Of a stretch of DNA of 64,000 nt, positions 56,686 to 63,998 are shown piece by piece. The translations under genes and the position numbers were made by a program. Source of the stretch: Pseudomonas saponiphila (GTDB taxonomy: Bacteria; Pseudomonadota; Gammaproteobacteria; Pseudomonadales; Pseudomonadaceae); contig NZ_FNTJ01000001.1 in assembly GCF_900105185.1 (NCBI RefSeq), forward strand, positions 2,066,501-2,130,500. The letters run 5' to 3'. The notes below the pieces were generated by a model. The model made no database searches. It saw only the letters and a program-made list of their open reading frames with translations, and had not been told where the DNA came from. Each line of letters starts with the position of its first letter. Position 1 is the stretch's first letter.

Positions 56686-56936
56686 GGCCGATTCTCCGCT
56701 TCAAGGCGCCGAGCAATGGCGCAGGCTTCGTTGTGGTCACGGCGAAAGCCCCGGGCTTTGCCTGTGCTGCTGTCAATGACGTGGAAGAACGCCACGCCGG
56801 CTGGCTTCACGATGAACCGCGGTTTCTCCACTGGAGACGGGCGCCCGATCAGTTCGTAGAGGTCTTTCGTGGCGATACGCGAGCGGGTGCGCAGGGCTGC
56901 GCGGACTTGCTTTCCGAGTTCGATACTTGGGTGCAT
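56682..56936 (-). CDS. First gene of the leftward early operon, unknown function
   Basis: 84 residues. KQVRAALRTRSRIATKDLYE may form a small HTH; VAFFHVIDSSTGKARGFRRD and HNEACAIARRLE follow and resemble a short beta-hairpin and helix. It is preceded by CTGGAGACGG. It is the promoter-proximal gene after a leader of about 600 nt. Confidence 0.65.
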   Translation of the reverse strand: MHPSIELGKQVRAALRTRSRIATKDLYELIGRPSPVEKPRFIVKPAGVAFFHVIDSSTGKARGFRRDHNEACAIARRLEAENRP

Positions 56937-57545
56937 GGCCGTCTCCAGGCGGTGGATTCAAATACAGCCGGATGCACTCAGGCCTCCCGTCGGTTGCCGA
57001 TGGGCGCGGGGGTGAGTGCATTCGGATGGATTCGGGAGAAGGGGGGGATAGGTAGCCGGCGCGTGATTCACAACCGAATCGTGTCGGGATTTCACCGCCC
57101 GGCGCCGGCTACCAGGTTGATGCAGGTGTCCCGCATGCGCGGGGTTGGCTTCCGCATCGGGGTGTGATCTGGCCGGTGCTGATCTCCGGCTTGGCTATTA
57201 GCGGCCTCAGTGACACCGGGGTTTCACCGGGGCGAAGGTTTCAGCCGCATATTGTTGGACTCGCCATGGCCATCTGGGCGCTTACTCACTTTGCCGGCCA
57301 TGATTCCCGCGATCCACCAGGTCTTACACTCGCGCATCAGCCTGCGCATTCAGATCACACTCCGATGCGTCCTGGTTGCCCAGGCGCTCGGTGTTGCACG
57401 CCGACCTACCGAGATCTATACGGCGCATCAGTGTGGGAGTCGCCCACGCCCAATGCGTCAAAGCCTTTCCCGGCCGACGCTGTGTTGCTGCTGGTTTTTA
57501 AAGAGCGGTGGCTTTCGCCGGGTTTCGCTGTCTGCCTCGAATGTG
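56937..57545 (-). promoter_or_regulatory. Long structured untranslated leader of the leftward operon
   Basis: No credible gene on either strand. Read leftward it contains boxA-like GCTCTTTAA (57506-57498) and two large inverted repeats. One is GGTAGCCGGCGC at 57051-57062 with GCGCCGGCTACC at 57102-57113 (12 of 12 pairs). The other is CCGGATGCACTCA at 56968-56980 with TGAGTGCATTCGG at 57013-57025 (12 of 13). Neither is followed by a T-run, so they are not plain terminators. They may form an antitermination or regulatory RNA. Confidence 0.5.
57498..57506 (-). promoter_or_regulatory. boxA-like antitermination element
   Basis: GCTCTTTAA on the minus strand, about 50 nt downstream of the predicted leftward promoter. 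It matches the NusB/NusE boxA consensus of rrn and lambda nut sites. A weak boxB candidate (GCC-GGGAAA-GGC) lies about 30 nt further on. Confidence 0.5.
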
Positions 57546-57600
57546 CAAGCAGACTTGCATTTATAAAAGCATGCTTGTGCATCATATGCAAGCAACCTTG
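57546..57600 (-). promoter_or_regulatory. Leftward early promoter with three operator sites (OL)
   Basis: CAAGNNNNCTTG at 57546-57557 and 57589-57600, plus AAAGCATGCTTG at 57566-57577 (one mismatch). A minus-strand promoter fits between them: TTGCAT (57591-57586), 18-nt spacer, TTTATA (57567-57562). The same palindrome occurs in the cI-cro control region. It should be bound by CI/Cro. Confidence 0.7.
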
Positions 57601-57618
57601 TGTTTTTTCTTGGGGACG

Positions 57619-57643
57619 AAAAAAAGCCCGCTCGGTGGCGGGC
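57619..57643 (-). terminator. Terminator of the cI operon
   Basis: GCCCGC at 57626-57631 pairs with GCGGGC at 57638-57643; on the minus strand seven T residues follow. It lies after the lipoprotein gene and before the leftward early promoter, so the repressor operon ends here. Confidence 0.88.
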
Positions 57644-57670
57644 CCTGGGGCTTCTTTGAAGTGATGCTTC

Positions 57671-57922
57671 CTATGACTTGGCGGGCGCTATCTCTTTGGC
57701 GCAAGTGAATCCGCCAAGGTCAGAGTTTGTGCAGTAAAACGTCTGGCCTCGACAGGTCGCCACCCAGGAAAACGAGGTCCATCCGGCCTCAGTATCTTTG
57801 ACTACTGTTTCAGACTTAGGGCATCCAATTACCCCAGAAGTCATAGAAACCAAGTCTCCGTGGCTAGCGCATGCTGACAAAGATACCGCGGTTGAGAGAA
57901 GTAAGATTTTGGTCATTCTCAT
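57671..57922 (-). CDS. Small lipoprotein encoded in the cI operon
   Basis: 83 residues from the ATG at 57922 (M16-equivalent ATG at 57916 is an alternative). Signal peptide MRMTKILLLSTAVSLSAC with lipobox LSAC. The mature part is about 66 residues with four more cysteines (GCPKSE, ATCRG, FYCTN, FTCAKE), likely two disulfides in the periplasm. It overlaps the membrane-protein gene upstream by 4 nt. Its codon usage is more AT-rich than host genes. Expressed from the lysogen, it is a candidate superinfection-exclusion or lysogenic-conversion factor; no homologue recognised. Confidence 0.7.
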   Translation of the reverse strand: MRMTKILLLSTAVSLSACASHGDLVSMTSGVIGCPKSETVVKDTEAGWTSFSWVATCRGQTFYCTNSDLGGFTCAKEIAPAKS

Positions 57923-58101
57923 GACGATAGAGGCCTCAAGATTGCCCAATACAGCGGCCACATAGCGGCCAGGAACTCATTTACTGGTAAGGCAATGATC
58001 CAGTTCCACCAGTTATATACATACCCATCAAGAAACGTGAGCTTAATAAAAGTTGCGAAGTTTCCTATCCAATAAATAATCCATAAAGCGCTTTTCATCA
58101 T
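57919..58101 (-). CDS. Small membrane protein encoded in the cI operon
   Basis: 60 residues rich in Trp and Ile, with two hydrophobic spans (ALWIIYWIGNFATFIKLTF and NWWNWIIALPVNEFLAAMW, then PLYWAILRP). AAGGAAG precedes the ATG at 58101. The ATG overlaps the repressor stop (ATGATG) and its own TGA overlaps the lipoprotein ATG, so all three are translationally coupled. Probably inner membrane. Candidate exclusion protein; function unproven. Confidence 0.7.
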   Translation of the reverse strand: MMKSALWIIYWIGNFATFIKLTFLDGYVYNWWNWIIALPVNEFLAAMWPLYWAILRPLSS

Positions 58102-58814
58102 AGCTTCCTTGCGTTCCAGGCTAGCAGGACCCGGGCGTGAATAATCATGGACTCCAGTTCTGCGCCCTTGATGTCGTAGGGCGGGAACGTTTCATTGTCA
58201 GAAATCATGCGAATCATCTTTGGTAAGCGCTGCAAACGCTTGATGTAGAGCATTCCATCAAGGGTAAACACATAGACGCCATCTACCACCACCGAGTTAA
58301 CGCCCTGGTCAACTATCAGCGGATCACCACTTGAAAAAGTTGCCCCCATACTTTCGCCAAAGCCAGTAATTACTGAAAGATTATCGGCGTGTGTATAGGC
58401 GATACCTTGCTCTCTCAAATACTCAGTTCGCACAGTAATGTTACGCACAGTTTCAATGTATTCCTTCGGTAAAACCTGTCCGTGTCCCATTGAACCGACT
58501 ACATCGTATTGAGGTATCAGGATTTCATCGTCGCGTGTTTTTCTCGTGAAATCGGCTGTCACGACGTTGGAGCTTTGCCGGCGGCTCGGTGGTTCCCCAG
58601 CTCCATCCAGAAGCCAGTCCACAGTGGTGTCAAACGCCTGAGCAATAGCCAGAAGATTGTCATTCTTGATGTTGCCGGTATCACCGGCAAACCACTGGCG
58701 CACAGCCTCATAGCTGATTCCGCAGGTCGTGGAAATCTTCCGCTTGACTCCTCGGGCGCCAGTTTCCGGCCTGCGAGTCAGTACGAGCTTGGTGATTCGA
58801 TCGGTAATGTTCAT
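58098..58814 (-). CDS. CI-like phage repressor (HTH + S24 peptidase)
   Basis: 238 residues. N-terminal HTH residues about 5-72 (ISTTCGISYEAVRQWFAGDT). C-terminal LexA/CI-type S24 domain with catalytic Ser155 in GFGESMG and Lys192 in MLYIKRL. The expected autocleavage spot has VVGSMG, without a clear Ala-Gly or Cys-Gly, so RecA-triggered cleavage is uncertain. It should bind the CAAGNNNNCTTG operators on both sides of its operon. Divergent from the cro-like gene. Confidence 0.93.
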   Translation of the reverse strand: MNITDRITKLVLTRRPETGARGVKRKISTTCGISYEAVRQWFAGDTGNIKNDNLLAIAQAFDTTVDWLLDGAGEPPSRRQSSNVVTADFTRKTRDDEILIPQYDVVGSMGHGQVLPKEYIETVRNITVRTEYLREQGIAYTHADNLSVITGFGESMGATFSSGDPLIVDQGVNSVVVDGVYVFTLDGMLYIKRLQRLPKMIRMISDNETFPPYDIKGAELESMIIHARVLLAWNARKL

Positions 58815-58826
58815 AGGGCCAATCTA

Positions 58827-58874
58827 CAAGTTCGCTTGCCAAGCATGCTTGCTTAATAAATACAAGCATGCTTG
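58827..58874. promoter_or_regulatory. cI-cro intergenic operators (OR)
   Basis: CAAGCATGCTTG occurs exactly twice, at 58840-58851 and 58863-58874 (23-nt spacing centre to centre), and a looser CAAGTTCGCTTG is at 58827-58838. They lie between the divergent repressor and cro-like genes, as expected for OR. The possible rightward -35 is TTGCCA at 58836-58841. Confidence 0.8.
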
Positions 58875-58903
58875 AATTTGACGCATCAGCATTGGAGGTG
58901 CCT

Positions 58904-59092
58904 ATGAAGCGTCAAGCAGCTATTGATTATTTCGGCTCCATCCCCGCCCTGGCCAAAGCACTCAAGATTACTTACGAGGCTGTGCGTCAGTGGGGGGAGG
59001 AGATCCCAGAACTGCGTCAGTACCAATTGGAGAAACTCACCAATGGGCAACTGAAGGCGGGCCATGACAGCAAGTCTCAATCGGTGGCCTGA
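58904..59092 (+). CDS. Cro-like regulator (YdaS/Cro family)
   Basis: 62 residues from the ATG at 58904 with GGAGGTG upstream. HTH: AAIDYFGSIPALAKALKITY, EAVRQWGEEIPELRQYQLEK. The EAVRQW recognition-helix stretch also occurs in the CI protein (YEAVRQWFAG), consistent with both reading the same operators. It is the first gene of the rightward transcript. Confidence 0.88.
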   Translation: MKRQAAIDYFGSIPALAKALKITYEAVRQWGEEIPELRQYQLEKLTNGQLKAGHDSKSQSVA

Positions 59093-59094
59093 CC

Positions 59095-59403
59095 ATGAGC
59101 GCGAACAAATTAAGCCCCGAGCAGGATGCAAGGGCACGCAAGAACTACTCAGTCCTGATGCAGCGTCTTGCGTCAGTCGGAAATGCGCCAGTTGCGCATG
59201 CAGTAGGTTGCGACGAGGCGACGATCAGCCGCATGAAGCCCGAGAAATTCGAGCAATTCACCCAGATCCTGGCCGTCCTGGACCTCAAGGTGGTGCCGAC
59301 CGATGCCCGCTGTTTTCGTGAGCGCGACATCGCGGCCTACCTGCAGCTGGCCAAGCTGCATATGGAGCAGATCGACGGCGTGCATCAGCTGGAGTGGGAC
59401 TGA
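59095..59403 (+). CDS. CII-like transcriptional activator
   Basis: 102 residues. It aligns with lambda CII: LMQRLASVGNAPVAHAVGCD, ATISRMKPEKFEQFTQILA and VLDLKVV (lambda: LGTEKTAEAVGVDKSQISRW). It should activate lysogenic promoters. The start is 2 nt after the cro-like stop. Confidence 0.88.
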   Translation: MSANKLSPEQDARARKNYSVLMQRLASVGNAPVAHAVGCDEATISRMKPEKFEQFTQILAVLDLKVVPTDARCFRERDIAAYLQLAKLHMEQIDGVHQLEWD

Positions 59404-59405
59404 TC

Positions 59406-60173
59406 ATGGATTGGTTCCGGATGTATGGCGAGTTCGCCACCGACCCCAAGGTGCAGATGATGAGCGAGGCCATGCAGCGCCGCTTGATCATGTTGTTCTG
59501 CCTCGAATGCAGTAACGGACTTGAAACGTTTCATGCAACCGAACGGGAAACTTCTATCGCTTTCGCACTGCGGATTCCAGACGAAGAAATTGCCAGGACG
59601 AAGGACGTTTTCTTGGCCAAGGGCTTCATCAATGAGGATTGGACGCTGCGCAACTGGAGCAAGCGCCAATATGTCTCTGACTCAAGCACAGCAAGGGTTC
59701 GAGCGCATCGGGAGAAGAAAAAGAAGGCCGCCGCAGGGAGTGAAACGGACGAGAAACGTTCCAGTAACGCCCCAGAACAGATACAGAACAGAACAGATAC
59801 AGAAGAAAAACATAACGTTGACGCCGGGCATCAACCGGATGCGTTGGGCGACTCTGAAAGTTCTGATTCCAAGGTTCCCGCGTGTCCGGCCCAGGCCATT
59901 GTCGACCTGTTCCACAAGGCTCTCCCCGAGTTGCCCCGCGTATCTCAGCTGAACGACCAGCGCCGTCGCCACCTGCAAGCCCGCTGGCGCGAGAACGCTG
60001 TGCACCAGGACCTGCAGTTCTGGGCCGATTACTTCACCCACGTCAAAGCGTCCCGGTTCCTGCTGGGCAATGCCGAAGGGCGCAACGGTGGGAAGCCATT
60101 CCGCGCCACGTTCGATTGGCTGATCGCCCCAAGCAATTTCGTCAAAGTCATCGAGGGTAATTACCATGCGTGA
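59406..60173 (+). CDS. Phage replication initiator-like protein
   Basis: 255 residues from the ATG at 59406. N-terminal winged-helix-like region (residues 1-95: MDWFRMYGEFATDPKVQMMS, RIPDEEIARTKDVFLAKGFI), a basic/acidic linker (residues about 105-160, EKKKKAAAG), and a C-terminal block FRATFDWLIAPSNFVKVIEG that is common to O-like and DnaT-type replication proteins. Position before dnaB-like matches lambda O. It overlaps the helicase by 8 nt. Confidence 0.8.
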   Translation: MDWFRMYGEFATDPKVQMMSEAMQRRLIMLFCLECSNGLETFHATERETSIAFALRIPDEEIARTKDVFLAKGFINEDWTLRNWSKRQYVSDSSTARVRAHREKKKKAAAGSETDEKRSSNAPEQIQNRTDTEEKHNVDAGHQPDALGDSESSDSKVPACPAQAIVDLFHKALPELPRVSQLNDQRRRHLQARWRENAVHQDLQFWADYFTHVKASRFLLGNAEGRNGGKPFRATFDWLIAPSNFVKVIEGNYHA

Positions 60174-61593
60174 CCCGTACAGCCTCGAAGCCGAGCACGC
60201 GGTGCTGGGCGCAATGCTGATCAAGCCCGAGCTGATCGACATCCTGTCGGCAGACCTCAAGACCTCGGATTTCTTTTTCGCCGACAACCGCGCAGTGTTC
60301 GATGCGATCCAGGCGCTCAAGGCCGCAGGCACTCCCGTTGACTTCCTGACCGTGGCCGAGAAGATTGGCACCCTTGGCGAGGACTCTTCAGCGCTGGCCT
60401 ACTGCGCTGACCTGCACCGCAACACGCCATCGGCTGCCAACGCCCGGGCCTACGCCAACACCGTGCTCGAGCGCAGCACCGTGCGCGCCCTGATGACCGC
60501 GGCCCAGGCCATCCACGAAATTGCCCAGGGCGACAGCGGGACCGAGGACAAGATCACCCAGGCCCAGGCCGAGATTAACGCCATCGGCAGCAGTTCCGCA
60601 GGGTCTGAAACCATCACCGCCGGCGAAGCTGTTCGCAAGCACATCGAGGAACTGGAGCGCCGCGAAGCCCTAGGCGGTGCAATGGACGGCCTCGCAACTG
60701 GCATCCCCTCGCTCGACGCCAAGATCATGGGGCTCAAGGGCGGGCAACTGATCATCGTTGCAGGCCGGCCGAAGATGGGTAAAACCACCCTGGCCATGAA
60801 CATCGTGGACAACGTCGCAGTGCACAGCGGTAAGCGCGTTCTGGTGTTTAGCCAGGAAATGTCCCACGGCGAGCTGATGGACAAGTCCCTGGCATCCCTG
60901 GGCAACATCCCGTTGAGGGCGCTCAAGGACGGCTCTGCACTCAGCACCCACCCAACGCAGATGCTGGAAGCCTCGAACCTGATTCACGGCGCAGCCATCG
61001 AGCTGTACGACCGCAGCGGCGTTACCGTGAGCCGCATCCGCGCCGTGTCTCGCCGGCAGAAAATGAACTTCGGTCTGGATCTGATCGTGGTCGACCACAT
61101 TGGCCTGGTGGATGTTGACGACGCCCGGGCCAACTCTGTGCAGCGGATCAGCGAAATCACCCGCCAGCTCAAGCTGCTTGCCAAGGAACTGGACGTTCCA
61201 GTCATTGCCCTGTCGCAGCTGAACCGCCAGCTGGAACAGCGCCCGAACAAGCGCCCCGTACCCTCTGACCTGCGCGACTCCGGCTCGATCGAGCAAGACG
61301 CGGACATGATCATTTTCGTTTACCGGGACGAGGTCTACGAGCCAAACACCAAGGACCGCGGCGTGGCCGAAATCATCATCGGCGCCGCCCGTGGCATCCA
61401 GCCATGCACCGTCCGCGTTGCGTACCAGGGGGGCTACAGCCGGTTTATCGATCTGCAGGCCATAGCCGGCAGTCCGCCACCGGATCTGTTCGACGACAGC
61501 GCCGACTATGCACCCAAGCCAGAAAGTCCAGTAGCCAAGGTCACCAGCATGGCCGAGCGGTACAACAAGAGCTATGGAGGCCATCGCTCATGA
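60166..61593 (+). CDS. DnaB-like replicative helicase (phage)
   Basis: 475 residues. N-terminal DnaB domain (SLEAEHAVLGAMLIKPELID), then the RecA-like ATPase: Walker A GRPKMGKTT, H1a EMSHGELMDKSLAS, Walker B LDLIVVDHIGLV, sensor ALSQLNRQLEQRPNKRPVPS, DLRDSGSIEQDADMIIFVYR. It is the phage's own helicase instead of a lambda P-type loader. Confidence 0.95.
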   Translation: MRDPYSLEAEHAVLGAMLIKPELIDILSADLKTSDFFFADNRAVFDAIQALKAAGTPVDFLTVAEKIGTLGEDSSALAYCADLHRNTPSAANARAYANTVLERSTVRALMTAAQAIHEIAQGDSGTEDKITQAQAEINAIGSSSAGSETITAGEAVRKHIEELERREALGGAMDGLATGIPSLDAKIMGLKGGQLIIVAGRPKMGKTTLAMNIVDNVAVHSGKRVLVFSQEMSHGELMDKSLASLGNIPLRALKDGSALSTHPTQMLEASNLIHGAAIELYDRSGVTVSRIRAVSRRQKMNFGLDLIVVDHIGLVDVDDARANSVQRISEITRQLKLLAKELDVPVIALSQLNRQLEQRPNKRPVPSDLRDSGSIEQDADMIIFVYRDEVYEPNTKDRGVAEIIIGAARGIQPCTVRVAYQGGYSRFIDLQAIAGSPPPDLFDDSADYAPKPESPVAKVTSMAERYNKSYGGHRS

Positions 61594-62036
61594 GCATCGA
61601 TCCAACACCCGTTTCTTTCGTCGTTCCAGGTGAAGCCGTGGGGAAGGGCAGGCCACGTGTAACCACCATCGGCGGCCATGCCCGCATGTTCACCCCGAAA
61701 AAGACCGCCAACTACGAAACCCTGATCTCCATGGCGGCCCAGCAGGCCATGGCCGGGCGCGAGCTGATCACCGGCCCAGTGCTGGTGGAGCTGAAAATCG
61801 CTGTCGGCATTGCCGCGTCATGGTCGAAGAAGAAAACCGCCCAGGCACTGGCCGGCGACGTGAAGCCCACGAAAAAGCCGGACATCGACAATGTGCTTAA
61901 GGCCGTCTGCGACGGGATCAACGGCATCGTCTTCCGCGACGACGTCCAGGTGGTCAACGTCTCCATGAGCAAGCGCTTTGCTGAAGTCCCGGGCGTCCGC
62001 GTGCGCATCGTTCCCCTGGAAGGAGAACCCTCATGA
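61590..62036 (+). CDS. rusA: RusA-family Holliday-junction resolvase
   Basis: 148 residues from the ATG at 61590, overlapping the helicase stop. FVVPGEAVGKGRPRVTTIGG and TKKPDIDNVLKAVCDGINGI, then VFRDDVQV carry the Asp residues (PDIDN, DD) of the RusA active site. It cuts four-way junctions during phage recombination and packaging. Confidence 0.93.
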   Translation: MSIDPTPVSFVVPGEAVGKGRPRVTTIGGHARMFTPKKTANYETLISMAAQQAMAGRELITGPVLVELKIAVGIAASWSKKKTAQALAGDVKPTKKPDIDNVLKAVCDGINGIVFRDDVQVVNVSMSKRFAEVPGVRVRIVPLEGEPS

Positions 62037-62326
62037 GCAAGATCCAATGGCACTGCACCCAAATCGGCGTTGACGGCTGGCTGCTGATCGCCGCCGACCA
62101 AGACCTGACCGGGCCCAACGACCCCGAAAGCATGCTCGGCCACCGCCGGGCATTCCACCCGTTCCAGCTCGACGAAGACCCCCAGGCGCTCGCAAGGGCC
62201 ATCGGGGAAATGAGCGAAGTCATGGCACGGGTTCAGCTCCCACTCATGCAATTCGACCCTGAAACAGGGGAGATCAGCATAGTTCAAGCCCTGCCTGCCT
62301 CGCGTGCGCACGCGTTTGGGGGCTGA
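62033..62326 (+). CDS. Phage protein of unknown function
   Basis: 97 residues starting within the rusA stop (ATGA). Basic segments are few; IQWHCTQIGVDGWLLIAADQ at the N-terminus. No recognised family. Located between rusA and the HTH gene. Confidence 0.65.
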   Translation: MSKIQWHCTQIGVDGWLLIAADQDLTGPNDPESMLGHRRAFHPFQLDEDPQALARAIGEMSEVMARVQLPLMQFDPETGEISIVQALPASRAHAFGG

Positions 62327-62328
62327 CC

Positions 62329-62682
62329 ATGAAGCCGTCCGCACCTGAGCAAATCCCGCTGTTCGCGGAGCCGCCCCGGGTGTCCATCGCGCAGCTGGTC
62401 CTGCACACACCGGCGGCGCCTGCGCGGCCAGGGCCGAAGCGCATCGACTGGTTCAAGGTGATCACCGAGGTTCTGCGCTCCGGCGAATACTCGATCCAGG
62501 GCGCAGCGGACGAAATCGGCGTGGCGCGCACCACGCTGATTGGCTGGAAGCAGGGCGCCGAGCCGCGCTACAGCGAAGGCGAGCGCCTGGTGCTGCTCTG
62601 GTGCAAGATCACAGGCGAAAGCCGCGACACGCTGCCCATGGTCGCCGCCCGCGACTGGTGGGCGTATCACTCCAAGACCTGA
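62329..62682 (+). CDS. HTH protein, candidate late regulator
   Basis: 117 residues. Proline-rich N-terminus, then a helix-turn-helix-like block: RSGEYSIQGAADEIGVARTT, LIGWKQGAEPRYSEGERLVL. It sits where lambdoid phages carry the late antiterminator Q, directly before a terminator and the lysis genes. It does not resemble Q by sequence, so a role in late-gene control is inference from position. Confidence 0.6.
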   Translation: MKPSAPEQIPLFAEPPRVSIAQLVLHTPAAPARPGPKRIDWFKVITEVLRSGEYSIQGAADEIGVARTTLIGWKQGAEPRYSEGERLVLLWCKITGESRDTLPMVAARDWWAYHSKT

Positions 62683-62739
62683 AATAGTCAGGATTCCGAC
62701 ACCCAACCCCGCCGATGCTTCCCTCGTCGATCAATACGA

Positions 62740-62766
62740 CCCCGCCCATGTGCGGGGTTTTCTTTT
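62740..62766 (+). terminator. Terminator before the lysis genes
   Basis: CCCCGC at 62740-62745 pairs with GCGGGG at 62752-62757, followed by TTTTCTTTT. It separates early rightward genes from lysis genes and could be the read-through point for late antitermination. Confidence 0.85.
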
Positions 62767-62791
62767 CCAGCCCCGGCGAGGGGATATCGAG

Positions 62792-63127
62792 ATGCCGAAC
62801 ATGCCAGACAAACCTGACACCTGGGCGATCCTGCTGGCGTGGCTAAGCCAGCACGCCCCCTTGCTATATGCGGCGCTGCTGTCGTTCCTGATGGCCGCGG
62901 TGCGGATCATTTACGGAGGCGGTACGCGGCGACAGGCTGGGCTTGAGGCCTGCTTGTGTGCGCTGTTCACCGCGGGGGCATTCCCACTGCTCGAGTATTT
63001 CGGGCTGCCCCAGAACCTGGCCGCAGCACTTGGCGGTGGCATTGGCTTCATCGGCGTGAAGAAAATTGCCGACCTAGCCGACCGCTTCGCCGACTTCAAG
63101 CTGCCACGCCGGGGGGCCGGCCAATGA
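62792..63127 (+). CDS. Phage holin (lambda S-like family)
   Basis: 111 residues from the ATG at 62792 (GAGGGG upstream). Three hydrophobic segments: LLYAALLSFLMAAVRIIYG, ACLCALFTAGAFPLLEYFG and LAAALGGGIGFIGVKKI. The last block is typical of the lambda-type holin family. A basic C-terminus follows (KLPRRGAGQ). It perforates the inner membrane to release endolysin. Confidence 0.85.
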   Translation: MPNMPDKPDTWAILLAWLSQHAPLLYAALLSFLMAAVRIIYGGGTRRQAGLEACLCALFTAGAFPLLEYFGLPQNLAAALGGGIGFIGVKKIADLADRFADFKLPRRGAGQ

Positions 63128-63561
63128 CCATTGCCCGCGGCGTCCGCAACCACAACCCCGGAAACATCGACTACAACCCCCGTAACAACTGGGAAGGCCA
63201 GCTCGGCAAGGAGCCGAACGGCAGGTTCGCTATCTTTGATACCGCCGAGAACGGCATCCGAGCCCTGGGCAGGCTGTTGCTCAACTACCGCGGCAAGGAC
63301 GGCATGCCCGGGGTTGGTGGCCCAGGCATCGATACCCCTCGCGAGTTCATCACCCGCTGGGCGCCCGGGAACGAGAACGACACCGAGGCCTACATCGCCG
63401 CTATCGCTAAGCGTCTGGGCGTGAAGGCGAACGACGTGATCAATATCAAGAACCCGGTAACCCTGCGCGCAGTGATGCTGGGAATCATCGTTCATGAGAA
63501 CGGCGGCAACCCTTACCCGGACGCTGTGCTCGATGAAGGTCTGCGCAGGGCCCTCAAGTGA
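63124..63561 (+). CDS. Phage endolysin (P5/muramidase-like)
   Basis: 145 residues overlapping the holin stop by 4 nt (ATGA). Begins MTIARGVRNHNPGNIDYNPR and continues RFAIFDTAENGIRALGRLLL and FITRWAPGNENDTEAYIAAI, which are features of the PRD1-P5/lysozyme-like peptidoglycan-cleaving proteins in Pseudomonas prophages. No signal peptide; it needs the holin. The precise bond cut is not certain. Confidence 0.78.
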   Translation: MTIARGVRNHNPGNIDYNPRNNWEGQLGKEPNGRFAIFDTAENGIRALGRLLLNYRGKDGMPGVGGPGIDTPREFITRWAPGNENDTEAYIAAIAKRLGVKANDVINIKNPVTLRAVMLGIIVHENGGNPYPDAVLDEGLRRALK

Positions 63562-63998
63562 CCCGCTATATCGTGTTTGGGCTGTCTGTGGCTTTGATCC
63601 TGGCGTTTTGGCGGCTCGACCATATCAGCACCAGCCTCGATGCATCATCGCAGCGTGTGCGCGATCTGGAGAGCCAAGCCGAAGCGCACCAGCAGGCGAT
63701 CACCGTTCGCGATTCCATCGACAGTCAGTTTCAGGAGGAAATCCGCAATGCCGAAGACTCCAAGCCTCAGCTTGTTGCTGACCTCAACTCTGGCGCTCGC
63801 GTCGTGTACGTCCGCGCCGCCTGCATGCCAACCAATCCCAACCCCACCGGCAGCACTGATGCAGCCGCCCCCCAACTTGCAGCAGATGCTCGACAGGATT
63901 ATGCCGACCTCGTTGCAGCCAACCGCAAAGTGACTGCCCAGGTCGCCGGCCTGCAGCAGTTCATCCTCTCCGCGTGCGTTCGCGCCGCTTCGAAATAG
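63558..63998 (+). CDS. Rz-like inner-membrane spanin
   Basis: 146 residues with a GTG start at 63558 overlapping the endolysin stop. TM segment at about residues 4-20 (YIVFGLSVALILAFWRL), then a periplasmic coiled coil (SSQRVRDLESQAEAHQQAIT). Lambda Rz-like layout. A second frame within it encodes Rz1. Confidence 0.85.
   Translation: MTRYIVFGLSVALILAFWRLDHISTSLDASSQRVRDLESQAEAHQQAITVRDSIDSQFQEEIRNAEDSKPQLVADLNSGARVVYVRAACMPTNPNPTGSTDAAAPQLAADARQDYADLVAANRKVTAQVAGLQQFILSACVRAASK
63748..63933 (+). CDS. Rz1-like outer-membrane spanin lipoprotein (embedded in Rz)
   Basis: 61 residues in the +1 frame relative to Rz, starting at 63748 after a strong AGGAGG. MPKTPSLSLLLTSTLALASC is a lipoprotein signal with lipobox LASC. 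The mature part is proline-rich (PPACQPIPTPPAALMQPPPN) like known Rz1 proteins. Together with Rz it fuses inner and outer membranes in the last lysis step. Confidence 0.88.
   Translation: MPKTPSLSLLLTSTLALASCTSAPPACQPIPTPPAALMQPPPNLQQMLDRIMPTSLQPTAK

Noticed and set aside
57164..57664. Plus-strand open frame across the phage leader and left operators
   Set aside because: No ribosome-binding site, no protein-like features, and it crosses the operator and terminator elements on the other strand.
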